Source: Pseudofrankia inefficax (GTDB taxonomy: Bacteria; Actinomycetota; Actinomycetes; Frankiales; Frankiaceae). From it: a stretch of 64,000 bases of DNA. The notes beneath the pieces are model-generated. The model was given only the letters and a program-made list of their open reading frames with translations, was not told the DNA's origin and ran no database searches. A program made the position numbers and the translations under genes. The stretch covers positions 992,001-1,056,000 of the forward strand of contig NC_014666.1 of the NCBI RefSeq assembly GCF_000166135.1, read 5' to 3'. Positions 16,199 to 24,739 of this stretch are shown piece by piece (position 1 is the stretch's first letter; each line of letters opens with the position of its first letter).

Positions 16199-16717
16199 AT
16201 GGGAAGTGCCGAGACGCCGGGCGCCGGGGGCCGGGATGCCGGGTCGAGCGAGCGGGCCGAGGCGAGCACCGACGACGGACCGGGTTCGGCCGCGGCGACG
16301 CCGTCCGACCCGCTGTCCGCGGTCAGGGCGACCTTCGCCGCGTTCGCCGGGGCGCCCCGCGCGCTCGCGGGGGCGGCGTTCCTGGTCGCCGTGCAGGGCC
16401 TGCTGCTCGTCGGGCTCGGGGTCTGGCAGGTGGTCCGAGGCTTCGGCCACCACATCGACAACCTGGGCCGCGCCGAGTTCGGCGGTGTGCTCTGCCTGGT
16501 CTGCGGCGTGGTCGTCGTCGGGCTGGCCCGCGCTCAGGTGGTCAGGCGGGCCACCTCGAAGACACCGATCGTCGTGATCGAGCTGCTGTGCCTCCCGGTC
16601 GGCTGGGCCATGCTCCAGAACGGCCTGCTCGGCTACGGCCTCCCCCTGCTGGTGGTGGCGGTAGCCACGCTCGCCCTGCTGGCCCTGGCGGCCTCCCGCA
16701 CGCCCCCAGTTGAATAG
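16199..16717 (+). CDS. small integral membrane protein of unknown function
   Basis: The 172-aa product has an acidic, Ala/Ser-rich N-terminal tail of about 45 residues and then four hydrophobic segments: about 60-80 (AAFLVAVQGLLLVGLG), 90-110 (VLCLVCGVVVVGLA), 125-140 (IVVIELLCLPVGW) and 145-163. I do not recognise the family. The ATG at 16199 lies 7 nt after TAGGGT, suggesting a leaderless mRNA. It converges on the sigma factor gene with a palindromic element between. Confidence 0.65.
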   Translation: MGSAETPGAGGRDAGSSERAEASTDDGPGSAAATPSDPLSAVRATFAAFAGAPRALAGAAFLVAVQGLLLVGLGVWQVVRGFGHHIDNLGRAEFGGVLCLVCGVVVVGLARAQVVRRATSKTPIVVIELLCLPVGWAMLQNGLLGYGLPLLVVAVATLALLALAASRTPPVE

Positions 16718-16756
16718 CCGACCAAAGTCACCGGGAAACGGGAAGCAACGCCAGGT

Positions 16757-16884
16757 CCCGACCCTGGACCGGTGCTGCCTCTGGATTCCGCCTGAGCTGA
16801 GGTTCACGTAGGGGAGGGCGCCCAGCGCCCGGACCAGGCAGAGCGGCCAGAGGCGCGGAGCGCCGTCGCTGGCCGCTGCCCTAG
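16757..16884 (+). repeat. interspersed palindromic element, copy C (most complete)
   Basis: Copy C contains all blocks: CCCGACCCTGGACC (16757-16770), GGGCGC/GCGCCC hairpin (16816-16830), AGGCAGAGCGGCC, the GGCGC/GCGCC hairpin (16852-16865) and the ending GGCCGCTGCCCTAG. The CTA at 16881 is the complement of the sigma factor's TAG stop. Confidence 0.7.
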
Positions 16885-18062
16885 TTGTCCTCCAGCAGGC
16901 CCCGGCGCAGCTGGGCCAGCGTGCGGGCGAGCAGGCGTGAGACGTGCATCTGGGAGATGCCGAGCTCGATCGCGATCTGGGACTGGGTCATGTTCCCGAA
17001 GAAGCGCAGCAGCAGGATGCGCTTCTCGCGCGGCGGGAGCTTCTCCAGCAGCGGCTTGAGCGACTCCCGGTACTCGACGCCCTCCAGCGACTCGTCCTGG
17101 ACGCCCAGGGTGTCGGCGACGGCCGGCGACTCGTCGTCACCCGAGTCGGGCGCGTCCAACGAGACGGCCGAGTAGGCGTTCGCGGACTCCAGGCCTTCGA
17201 GAACCTCTTCCTCGGTCATCTCGAGGTGAGCGGCGATCTCGGCGACCGTGGGCGAACGGCCCAGCTTCTGGGACAGCTCCGAGGTCGCCTTCGTCAGCGA
17301 GAGCTTCAGCTCCTGCAGCCGGCGCGGAACCCGGATGGCCCAGCCCTTGTCGCGGAAGTGGCGCTTGATCTCGCCGACGATCGTCGGGGTGGCGTAGGTG
17401 GAGAACTCGACGCCGCGCTCCGGGTCGAACCGGTCGACGGACTTGATCAGGCCGATGGTGGCCACCTGCACGAGGTCGTCCAGCGGCTCGCCCCGGTTGC
17501 GGAACCTGCGGGCGAGGTACTCGACCAGCGGCAGGTGCATGCGGACCAGCTGGTCGCGGATGGCGGCGCGCTCGGCGTCACCCTCCGGGAGCTCCACCAG
17601 CCGGGCGAACAGCGCGCGCGCATGGGCCCGGTCCGGTGACGAGGCCCGGTCGGACGGGCGCGGTTCCGCGCGCTCGCCGGCGTCGGACGCGGTCGCGTCC
17701 GCCTGCGGCGCCGTCGCGGTGTCGTCGTTCGTAGCGGCCTCGTTCACAGCACCCGCCCGCTCGCCATCCGTGAGGTCGGTGCCTTCGGGCTCGGTGTCGT
17801 CGGCGACCGCGGTCCGCGCCGACTGGCCTGGGTCGGTCGCCGTCGCGTCGGACGGGCCCGTGCCACTCGCGGCCGGGCTCTGGCCGCCGGCCGGGGCGCC
17901 CGCCTTCGTGTCGGAGCGTGACGCCGGCCTGGCCGGAACCGACCGGCGGGCGCCCGCGCCCTCGGGCGTGTCGGGGACGGCCTCGTCCGGACCGCCGGAG
18001 CGCTGGTTCAGGCTGGAGAACCGGTCTCTCGGGGTGGTCGGGGTACGGCCTGCCGAGGTCAT
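16881..18062 (-). CDS. SigB/SigF/SigG-family alternative RNA polymerase sigma factor
   Basis: This 393-aa group-3 sigma factor has regions 2 (LVEYLARRFRNRGEPLDDLVQVATIGLIKSVDRFD), 3 (GEIKRHFRDKGWAIRVPRRLQEL) and 4 (LPPREKRILLLRFFGNMTQSQIAIELGISQMHVSRLLARTLAQLRR), typical of the stress/sporulation SigB-F-G group. It carries an unusual N-terminal extension of about 130 residues, rich in Ala, Thr, Asp and Glu, that is likely disordered. The ATG at 18062 overlaps the stop of the anti-sigma gene by 4 nt. This rsbW-sigB-like pairing indicates control by partner switching. Confidence 0.92.
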   Translation of the reverse strand: MTSAGRTPTTPRDRFSSLNQRSGGPDEAVPDTPEGAGARRSVPARPASRSDTKAGAPAGGQSPAASGTGPSDATATDPGQSARTAVADDTEPEGTDLTDGERAGAVNEAATNDDTATAPQADATASDAGERAEPRPSDRASSPDRAHARALFARLVELPEGDAERAAIRDQLVRMHLPLVEYLARRFRNRGEPLDDLVQVATIGLIKSVDRFDPERGVEFSTYATPTIVGEIKRHFRDKGWAIRVPRRLQELKLSLTKATSELSQKLGRSPTVAEIAAHLEMTEEEVLEGLESANAYSAVSLDAPDSGDDESPAVADTLGVQDESLEGVEYRESLKPLLEKLPPREKRILLLRFFGNMTQSQIAIELGISQMHVSRLLARTLAQLRRGLLEDN

Positions 18063-18586
18063 GAGGTCCCCACGGCGCCGAGCTTCGCGCCCAGCTCGCT
18101 CGGCTCGGCGCTGCGGCTGCGGACGTGGCCGGCCGGCGGCTCGCCCAGGTCCGCCCGGTCGCCGCGTCGTTTGGCCAGCTCGATGGTGACGCGGTGGCCG
18201 GGGCCGGTGGAGCTGGAGACCTCGCCGGCGAGGGCGCTGAGGACGGTCCAGGCGAAGGTGTCCTTCGACGGCGGCTCGCCGTCGAGGCTGTCGACCGAGA
18301 CCGTGACCCGCATCAGGCCGGGGGACAGGCTGAAGACGCACTCCAGCGCGGAGCCGGGAACCGCGGAGACCAGCAGCAGCGCGGACGCCTCGTCCACGGC
18401 GATCCGCAGGTCCTCGATGTCCTCGAGGGTGAAGTCGAGGCGGGCGGCGAGCGAGGCCGTCGCGGTACGCAGAACGGTCAGGTAGGCACCGGCGGCCGGA
18501 ATTGTGAGCTGCACGACGTCGCGCAGGCCGCCACCGTGGACGCCGCTGGAGTTGCCCGTGCCATCGGCTGAAGGCGTCGGATCCAC
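18059..18586 (-). CDS. anti-sigma factor, RsbW-like serine kinase
   Basis: The 175-aa protein has a GHKL ATPase core with the N-box EDIEDLRIAVDEASALLL (around residues 55-70) and a later TGPGHRVTIEL segment. The G-box is less clear. RsbW-like proteins sequester SigB-family sigma factors and phosphorylate an STAS anti-anti-sigma protein; no such antagonist is visible nearby. The GTG at 18586 follows a GGGGG tract, and the gene is coupled to the sigma gene downstream. Confidence 0.85.
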   Translation of the reverse strand: MDPTPSADGTGNSSGVHGGGLRDVVQLTIPAAGAYLTVLRTATASLAARLDFTLEDIEDLRIAVDEASALLLVSAVPGSALECVFSLSPGLMRVTVSVDSLDGEPPSKDTFAWTVLSALAGEVSSSTGPGHRVTIELAKRRGDRADLGEPPAGHVRSRSAEPSELGAKLGAVGTS

Positions 18587-19089
18587 GTTCTACCCCCAGT
18601 GCTGCGTCGTTCCGGTGGCGAGATCTCGCCGCCGGCGGTGAGTTCGAGTTGTCGTCCCCCGGATGGGCACGTACCTAACGCCTACATCATCCGGCCCCGC
18701 GGCCGGCTCGTCGCGGCGGGCGTCCAGCGGTCCACGTACAGCCACCGGGCGGCCAACCGACGGCCGTGCGTGCATGGCGGGCCGCTGCGTCGCGGCGCTG
18801 GTCTCGTCGGGTTCCTGGGTCGCTGGGCGGCCGAGCGGGCGCTCGACCTCGGGTCCGGGAGCAGGGGCCCAGCTGGTCCGCGGGGACAGTCGCTGGGGAA
18901 CCGACTCCCCCGTCGCTATGGCACGGACCGTTTCGTCGGCCGCCGGCCCAGGGCCGGCTGCCAGGGCGCACCCCGCCGCGCGACATCCTCGTGCGGTGGC
19001 CGGTGGGGCGCCCGCTGTACCCACGGTACCCACGCGGAGCGGGGTGGCGCAGGTCGGCCGATCAAACGCCGTGGGCACGTTGTTGTCGG
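18587..19089. other. intergenic region
   Basis: About 500 nt upstream of the anti-sigma/sigma pair and downstream of the acetyltransferase. Several open frames run through it on both strands without recognisable domains. I see no clear repeat or hairpin; a SigB-type promoter match was looked for and not found. Confidence 0.35.
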
Positions 19090-19620
19090 CTAAGTGGGGA
19101 TCCGGCGATCTGTGGCCGGGTCGGCGTCGGTCGCCGCGAGCGCGGCGATACCGTCCGCGCCCAGCCGCCACGTCGTCCAGCCCTCCATGGGCGCCGCGCC
19201 CAACGTGCGGTAGAACGCCTGCGCCGGCGTGTTCCAGTCCAGCACGTCCCACTCGAGCCGCTGGTGGCCGCGGTCGCGCGCGATCGCGGCGAGCCGGGCC
19301 AGCAGCGCCCGGCCATGCCCGCCGCGGCGGTGCTCCGGCGCGACGAACAGGTCGACGAGAAACGACCCGGTCCGCCCGGTCCAGGTCGAGAACGTCTCGT
19401 GCCAGATCGCGAACCCGACGACCAGGCCCGCGGGCTCCGGCTGGTCCGCGTCGTCCGCGACGGCCACCAGGGCGCCGGCGGACGGTCGCGCGCCGAACAG
19501 CGCCTCGGTGAGGTCCGGCTCGGTCATCTTCACCGCGTCCGGCTCGCGTTCGTACTCCGCGAGTGCCTGGACGAGCCGAAGCACCGTCGCGACGTCACCC
19601 GGCTGGGCTGGGCGGATCAT
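19090..19620 (-). CDS. GNAT family N-acetyltransferase
   Basis: The 176-aa protein has the GNAT layout: an N-terminal MIRPAQPGDVATVLRLVQALAEYE, a central ETFSTWTG, the acetyl-CoA-binding LVDLFVAPEHRRGGHGRALLARLAAIA (residues about 88-114) and the C-terminal WDVLDWNTPAQAFYRTLGA. The last motif resembles diamine (spermidine/spermine-type) acetyltransferases; the substrate is not certain. AGGAGA lies 7 nt before the ATG. It is downstream of sodN, separated by that gene's terminator. Confidence 0.88.
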   Translation of the reverse strand: MIRPAQPGDVATVLRLVQALAEYEREPDAVKMTEPDLTEALFGARPSAGALVAVADDADQPEPAGLVVGFAIWHETFSTWTGRTGSFLVDLFVAPEHRRGGHGRALLARLAAIARDRGHQRLEWDVLDWNTPAQAFYRTLGAAPMEGWTTWRLGADGIAALAATDADPATDRRIPT

Positions 19621-19644
19621 GGTCGTCTCCTGGGGCTGGCGGGG

Positions 19645-19685
19645 AAAACGACGTCCCCGGGCGCCTGGGGCACCCGGGGACGTCG
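19645..19685 (-). terminator. Rho-independent terminator of sodN
   Basis: On the minus strand a perfect 13-bp stem (19685-19673 with 19661-19649, arms CGACGTCCCCGGG) is followed directly by TTTT. It lies just after the sodN stop and just before the acetyltransferase start. Confidence 0.85.
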
Positions 19686-19700
19686 GCAGAGCAGGCGAGA

Positions 19701-20099
19701 TCAGGCAGCGGCCTTGGTCTCCCAGAAGACCTTGGCGATCTCGTCGATCTTGTCGATCAGCTTCTGGCCGTCGGCCGGGTCGACCGAGCCCTTGGCGCCC
19801 GCCGCGCCGGCGGCCTTGGTGGCCTGCCAGAACAGGTCGTGCAGCTCCGGGTACTTCTCCAGGTGGTTCGGCTTGAAGTAGTCGGTCCACAGCACCCACA
19901 GGTGGTGCTTGACCAGGTCGGCCCGCTCCTCCTTGATGGAGAGCGCACGCGCCCGGAAGACCGGGTCCTCGTTGCCCTGGTACTTCTCCTGGATCGCCTT
20001 GACCGACTGGGCCTCGATCCGGGCCTGCGCCGGGTCGTAGACGCCGCAGGGGAGGTCGCAGTGCGCGCTCACCTGGGTCTTGGGATGCAGCAGGCTCAT
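19701..20099 (-). CDS. sodN: nickel superoxide dismutase, with N-terminal propeptide
   Basis: NiSOD converts superoxide to oxygen and hydrogen peroxide. The 132-aa precursor has a 12-residue leader ending in SA, then the nickel hook HCDLPCGVYDPA, so processing would expose His1 with Cys2 and Cys6 (His13, Cys14 and Cys18 of the precursor). The remaining helical domain is the usual 117-120 residues. AGGAAGGA precedes the ATG. The maturation protease gene sodX is divergent, 175 nt away, rather than co-directional as in Streptomyces. Confidence 0.96.
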   Translation of the reverse strand: MSLLHPKTQVSAHCDLPCGVYDPAQARIEAQSVKAIQEKYQGNEDPVFRARALSIKEERADLVKHHLWVLWTDYFKPNHLEKYPELHDLFWQATKAAGAAGAKGSVDPADGQKLIDKIDEIAKVFWETKAAA

Positions 20100-20274
20100 G
20101 CCGCCGTCCTTCCTCGCACGATCGTCGCGTCGGGGGCACGGGCGGTGCGCGAACCGAGCGCGCCTGCGCGGGCCGATCCGTGCTTCGCGCGCCTGGCCTC
20201 CCGCGCGGGTCGCGCGCGGCGGCTGGCGTGCGGGGGCGCCGGCCCGTGTCCCCACCTTCTGGCAACCTACCTCT

Positions 20275-20601
20275 GTGCGGCCTTGCATTCCCGTGCGGGC
20301 GGTCTCCGTCCGCGGTGCGTCGATGGTCCCGACCTTGCGCGACGGCGACGCCTGCCTGGTCTGGTGGGGCCGGGCGCCGCGGCCCGGTGACGTGGTCGTC
20401 GCCCGGCTTCCCGACGGCCGCGGGCTCGGCGTGAAGCGCGCGGAGTTCGCCGACCCGGACGGCAGCTGGTGGCTGCGCTCCGACAACGTCGGCGTCGGCA
20501 CGGACAGCGCCGCCTTCGGCATGGTCCCTGGTCAGGACGTGCTGGGCCGCGTGCTGGTGCGTTACTGGCCGAAGCCGGCCTGGCTGCGCAGGTCGGCGTA
20601 G
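20275..20601 (+). CDS. sodX: nickel-type SOD maturation protease, S26 signal-peptidase family
   Basis: The 108-aa protein has the S26 signatures: the nucleophile motif GASMVPTL (Ser16), GDVVVARLP and the general-base Lys in LGVKRA (Lys54), then a GDNVGVGTDS-like DNVGVGTDS stretch. Unlike LepB it has no N-terminal membrane anchor in the chosen form. It probably removes the SodN propeptide in the cytoplasm. GTG 20275 is chosen by family length; the RBS is poor. Its last 40 nt overlap the convergent rfbC gene. Confidence 0.85.
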   Translation: MRPCIPVRAVSVRGASMVPTLRDGDACLVWWGRAPRPGDVVVARLPDGRGLGVKRAEFADPDGSWWLRSDNVGVGTDSAAFGMVPGQDVLGRVLVRYWPKPAWLRRSA

Positions 20602-21179
20602 AACGCCTGGCAGGCGGCGTACGACGGCAGCAGCCCGGCGGCCTCGGCCTCCTTGAGGGTGGGGGCGACGGCGTCCTTGTCCGACAGCAGCGGGGTCAGG
20701 TCCGCCGGCCAGGGCAGCCCGAGGTCGGGGTCGAGCGGGTTGATGCCGCGCTCCCGACCGGGGGTGTATGGCGTTGAACACAGGTAGGAGACCTGCGCGC
20801 CGTCGGTCAGCGCGATGAACGCGTGCCCGAGGCCTTCCGCGAGGTAGATCCCCTTGCGGTCGACGTCATCGAGCTGGACGGCGGCCCACTGGCCGAACGT
20901 CGGCGAGCCGACCCGGATGTCGATCACACAGTCCAGCACCCGGCCGGACACACAGGTGACGTATTTCGCCTGGCTCGGTGGCACGTCTGCGTAGTGCACC
21001 CCGCGCAGCGTCCCCGCCCTGCTGATGCTGTGGTTGCCCTGGGCCAGCCCCAGCGGGTGGCCCAGGGCCTTCTCCAGCGCGTCGGCGCGGAACCACTCGA
21101 GGAAGGTGCCGCGGCTGTCGGTGTGCTGTCGTGGGGTGAAGACCCACGCGTCCGGTACGGACAGTTCGGTGACGTCCAC
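20562..21179 (-). CDS. rfbC: dTDP-4-dehydrorhamnose 3,5-epimerase (RmlC/RfbC family)
   Basis: The 205-aa cupin matches RmlC: DSRGTFLEWF, the catalytic-base region GTLRGVHYAD (His62), SGRVLDCVIDIRVGSPTFG, LAEGLGHAFIAL and YTPGRERGINPLDPDLGLPWP. It converts dTDP-4-keto-6-deoxyglucose to the L-lyxo isomer for rhamnose-type sugars. The other rhamnose genes are not in the window, so it may serve another deoxysugar. TACGGT lies 8 nt before the GTG at 21179, suggesting a nearly leaderless mRNA. Confidence 0.92.
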   Translation of the reverse strand: MDVTELSVPDAWVFTPRQHTDSRGTFLEWFRADALEKALGHPLGLAQGNHSISRAGTLRGVHYADVPPSQAKYVTCVSGRVLDCVIDIRVGSPTFGQWAAVQLDDVDRKGIYLAEGLGHAFIALTDGAQVSYLCSTPYTPGRERGINPLDPDLGLPWPADLTPLLSDKDAVAPTLKEAEAAGLLPSYAACQAFYADLRSQAGFGQ

Positions 21180-21269
21180 GCTTGCGGACCGTACCGGTTC
21201 GCCCGACCGGCCGTACGCCCAGGCCTCCCGGCGATCCGTGGGCGCCGCCGTGGCTCAGAACACCCTGGC

Positions 21270-22115
21270 TCAGAGCACCTTGGACAGGAAGGACTTCGTC
21301 CGGTCATGCCGGGGGTTGACGAGGACCTGGTCGGGTGGTCCGGTCTCGACCACGACGCCGCCGTCCATGAACACGACGGTGTCGGCCGCCTCGCGGGCGA
21401 AGCCCATCTCGTGGGTGACGACGACCATCGTCATGCCCTCCGTGGCGAGCTGCCGCATGATCGCCAGCACCTCGCCGACGAGCTCCGGGTCCAGCGCGGA
21501 CGTGGGCTCGTCGAACAGCATCAGCTTGGGCCGCATCGCGAGCGCCCGGGCGATCGCCACCCGCTGCTGCTGGCCGCCGGACAGCTGGGACGGGTAGGCC
21601 TCGCAGCGGTGGCCCAGGCCGACCCGGTCCAACAGGGCGCGGGCGCGTTCCTCGACCTCCGAGCGCTTCTCGCGGCGCACCCGCAGCGGCGCCTCCATGA
21701 TGTTCTCGAGCGCCGTCTTGTGCGCGAACAGGTTGAACCGCTGGAAGACCATGCCGATCTCGGCCCGCCGCTTGGAGACCTCGCGCTCGCGCAGCTCGTG
21801 CAGCTTCCCGCCGTGCTCCCGGTAGCCGACCAGGTCGCCGTCGATCCACAGCCGGCCGGCGTCGATCTTCTCCAGGTGGTTCATGCAGCGCAGCACCGTG
21901 GTCTTGCCGGAGCCGGACGGCCCGATCAGGCAGAGCACCTCGCCGGGGTCGACCCGCAGGCTCACCCCGCGCAGCACGTGGTTGCGCCCGAACGACCGGT
22001 GGACGTCCTCGGCGAGCACCATCGGGGTGATCCCGGCAGGCATCGTTCCCGCCGTCTCGCTCCCGGCCATCGTGGTCCCGGCGGTTGTGGTCCCGGCGGT
22101 TGTCTGGTCGGTCAT
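21270..22115 (-). CDS. amino-acid ABC transporter ATP-binding protein (polar amino acid type)
   Basis: This 281-aa ATPase energises the importer. It has Walker [11 protein letters not shown]-loop VFQRFNLF, signature LSGGQQQR, Walker [14 protein letters not shown] and H-loop VVTHEMG. The first 30 residues are a Thr/Ala/Gly repeat (TTAGTT-like units) encoded by a short tandem repeat. The ATG overlaps the permease stop by 4 nt. It is the last gene of a substrate-binding/permease/ATPase operon of the glutamate/glutamine/histidine group. Confidence 0.93.
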   Translation of the reverse strand: MTDQTTAGTTTAGTTMAGSETAGTMPAGITPMVLAEDVHRSFGRNHVLRGVSLRVDPGEVLCLIGPSGSGKTTVLRCMNHLEKIDAGRLWIDGDLVGYREHGGKLHELREREVSKRRAEIGMVFQRFNLFAHKTALENIMEAPLRVRREKRSEVEERARALLDRVGLGHRCEAYPSQLSGGQQQRVAIARALAMRPKLMLFDEPTSALDPELVGEVLAIMRQLATEGMTMVVVTHEMGFAREAADTVVFMDGGVVVETGPPDQVLVNPRHDRTKSFLSKVL

Positions 22116-23101
22116 GCCATCCCCCCGCTCCCGTCGCGACTGCCGTACGTGACGCTGACCAGGGCCGCCTGGCGCCGCACGGCCGGGTCGTAGCGGCGTT
22201 CCAGGAAGTACTGGCCGACGCTCAGGACGGAGGTCAGCACGAGGTACCAGATCGCGGCCACGATCAGCAGCGGGATCGTCTGGTAGTTGCGCGCGTAGAT
22301 CAGCTGGACCGAGTAGGTCAGCTCGATGACCGCGATGATGCTGACCAGTGAGCTGGTCTTGAGCATGGAGATCGTCTCGTTGCCGGTCGGCGGGATGATG
22401 ACCTTCATCGCCTGCGGCAGCACGATCCGGCGCATGGTCAGGCCGCGGCCCATCCCGAGCGCCTGCGCGGCCTCGATCTGTCCCTCATCGACCGCCGAGA
22501 TGCCGGCCCGTACGACCTCGGCCATGTAGGCCGCCTCGTTCAGCCCGAGGCCGAGGATGCCGGCCACGATCAGCGGTATCAGCTTGTTCGAGTCAGCCGA
22601 GGCGAACTCGGGCCCGAACGGGATCCCGACCGCGATCCGTGGGTAAAGAGCGCCGATCGTGCCCCAGAAGATCAGCTGAAGGAGCACCGGGGTGCCGCGG
22701 AAGAACCACGTGTACACCCATGAGACGCCGCTCAGCAGCGGGTTCGGCGACTGGCGCATGATCGCGAGCAGGACGCCGCCGACGATGCCGATGAGCATCG
22801 CGAAGAAGGTCAGGTAGACGGTCGCCCACAGGCCGCGCAGCACCGGCTCGGTGAACAGGTACTTCCAGACGATGTCCCACCGGAACCGGTGATTGGTGAC
22901 CAGGCCGTGGGCGCCCATGGCGACCAGCAGCAGGACGACGGCGGCCGTGACCCAACGACCCGGGTAACGAACGGGGACCGCCTTGATGGGGGTGGCGGAC
23001 GTCGTCGGCGGGGCGCCGTCCGCGGGCGCGGCGGCTGCCGCCGCGTCGGGGACCGGGGTCCCCGACGCGGCGCCCGTCACGTTGTCAGCTGGTAGCGCCA
23101 T
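22112..23101 (-). CDS. amino-acid ABC transporter permease (HisM/GlnP family)
   Basis: The 329-aa membrane protein has an Ala/Pro-rich N-terminal tail, then helices near residues 50, 92, 125, 185 and 275, and the HisM-type EAA loop [33 protein letters not shown] that contacts the ATPase. Only one permease is encoded, so it may act as a homodimer. The start at 23101 overlaps the binding-protein gene by 17 nt. Confidence 0.93.
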   Translation of the reverse strand: MALPADNVTGAASGTPVPDAAAAAAPADGAPPTTSATPIKAVPVRYPGRWVTAAVVLLLVAMGAHGLVTNHRFRWDIVWKYLFTEPVLRGLWATVYLTFFAMLIGIVGGVLLAIMRQSPNPLLSGVSWVYTWFFRGTPVLLQLIFWGTIGALYPRIAVGIPFGPEFASADSNKLIPLIVAGILGLGLNEAAYMAEVVRAGISAVDEGQIEAAQALGMGRGLTMRRIVLPQAMKVIIPPTGNETISMLKTSSLVSIIAVIELTYSVQLIYARNYQTIPLLIVAAIWYLVLTSVLSVGQYFLERRYDPAVRRQAALVSVTYGSRDGSGGMA

Positions 23102-24020
23102 TGATCTGCGGGCTGGTGATGGCCCCGTCCTCGACGCCCCACTTGGTGAGGATCTGCTTGTAGGTGCCGTCGGCGATGAGCGCCTTCAGCGCGGTCAGCA
23201 GCGGCTGGGCCAGGCCCGAGTTCTTGGGGACCGCGATGCCGTAGGGCGCGGTGCCGTACGGGGTGCCGACCAGCTTCAGCTTGCCGTCGGAGAGCTTCAC
23301 CTGGTAATCGGCGACCGGGGAGTCGGCCATCGAGACCTGCGCGCGGCCCGAGGTCAGCGCGAGGTTCGCGCCGTTCTGGTCCGGGAACTGGCTGACGGTC
23401 ACGCCCGGCTTGCCAGCGGTCTTGCAGGTGCCGTCCTGCGCCGTGGCGTCGTCGGCCTGGGTGGTGCCCTTCTCGACGGCGACGGTCAGGCCGCACAGGT
23501 CATCGAGGGTCTTCACGGAGGCCGGCTTGTCGGCACTGGTGAAGAACGAGGTGCCGGCCGAGAAGTAGGTGACGAAGTCGACCTTGGCCTCGCGCTCCTT
23601 GGTGTCCGTGAACGACGAGATGCCGATGTTGTACTTGCCGGCGTCGAGGGCCGGGATGATGTCGTCGAAGCCGACGTTCTTGACGTCGACCTTGGTGCCG
23701 AGCGCGGTGCCGAGCGCCTTGATCAGGTCCGCGTCCATGCCGATGACGGTCTTGCCGTCGGTGTCGAAGAACTCGTTCGGCGCGTAGGAGGCGTCCGCGG
23801 CGGCGGTGAGCGTCTTGCCGGCGAGAGCGGCCGGCAGCGTGGCCACGGCCGAGGTGGCCGCACTCGGCGTGCTGTCGGCCGAGGAGCCGCCGCTGCTGCC
23901 GCCACAGGCGGCCAGCACGGCCGCCAGGCTCGCCACAGCGGTCGCGGCGAGCGTCCTGCGCACGGCGCGACGGCCGACGGCCAGGCCGCCGTCCAGGCTC
24001 CGGTGTTCTCGACTGCGCAT
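23085..24020 (-). CDS. amino-acid ABC transporter substrate-binding lipoprotein
   Basis: The 311-aa protein has a signal peptide with a lipobox (LAAC, Cys about residue 39), a Ser/Gly linker and the type-2 periplasmic-binding fold: LTAAADASYAPNEFFD, VIGMDADLIKALG, FDDIIPALDAGKYNIGISSFT, and FVTYFSAGTSFF. The fold and operon place it with polar amino-acid binding proteins; the ligand is not predictable. GGAGAGG precedes the ATG at 24020. It is the first gene of the transporter operon. Confidence 0.93.
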   Translation of the reverse strand: MRSREHRSLDGGLAVGRRAVRRTLAATAVASLAAVLAACGGSSGGSSADSTPSAATSAVATLPAALAGKTLTAAADASYAPNEFFDTDGKTVIGMDADLIKALGTALGTKVDVKNVGFDDIIPALDAGKYNIGISSFTDTKEREAKVDFVTYFSAGTSFFTSADKPASVKTLDDLCGLTVAVEKGTTQADDATAQDGTCKTAGKPGVTVSQFPDQNGANLALTSGRAQVSMADSPVADYQVKLSDGKLKLVGTPYGTAPYGIAVPKNSGLAQPLLTALKALIADGTYKQILTKWGVEDGAITSPQINGATS

Positions 24021-24739
24021 GCCGATCCTCTCCAGATTTCAACCGATACCCGACGGACGGCCCCACCGCGCCGGTCCAGACGGGCCGTCCGTGGCGGGGG
24101 CGGCTCGCGGACCGTGAGGTCCCCGGCCGCCGGCCGGGTGGTTCGGCTGGCTCGGTTGGCGCTCGGCTCGCGCCCTCCCCGTCCGGGCGTGCGGCCCGCG
24201 CTCGCGCGGTCCTGCCAGGCCGTTTCTGGGTCGGGCAGGCGACAACGGCGGCGCACGTCCTGGGCAATCACCCAAGCCTGGTGGCGTGTCAGTGGTGCTA
24301 CAGGGATGCTTCGTTCACGTTTCAAGACATTTCTCTTGCATGTCGTTGAGGTAAGCGTCCGCTGCGATCGGGCGATCGAAGCTGCCGGGCCGGTCGCCAA
24401 GGAAGGCCCACGACGTGCAATATTTGAACGGTGCCCCGGGCGACCCCCGGTCCCACCACCGCCTCCTCACGCCGGAGGCGGCGGCTCCCGCTGCTCGCCG
24501 ACCATCGGTCGGCTCCCCGGAAGCCGCGATGTCCGTCCGGAGGGATGCCGCCGGAACCCCGGAGTCGGGCCCAGCCCGACCACCCTGGGCGACCCCCGGA
24601 AGGACCGCACGAGCATCCGCCCTGACAGCCGATGGGCGAGCTCAGCACTTCCTGGACCTCCACCAGCAGTAGCCCCGACGCCGCGCCGAGCACGAGAACC
24701 ACGCCAGGCGACAGGGCGCCCGTAAACAGGAGCACTTCC
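24021..24739. other. divergent control region of the ABC operon and malic enzyme
   Basis: About 720 nt without a supported gene. An AT-richer stretch at 24300-24350 may hold a promoter. The malic enzyme leader contains a 13-nt direct repeat (24439-24451 and 24587-24599, GGGCGACCCCCGG) and a 7-bp hairpin (24564-24580, GTCGGGC/GCCCGAC). No known riboswitch was recognised. Confidence 0.4.

Noticed and set aside
24300-24739. Riboswitch upstream of the malic enzyme
   Set aside because: Local hairpins exist but match no riboswitch class I know.
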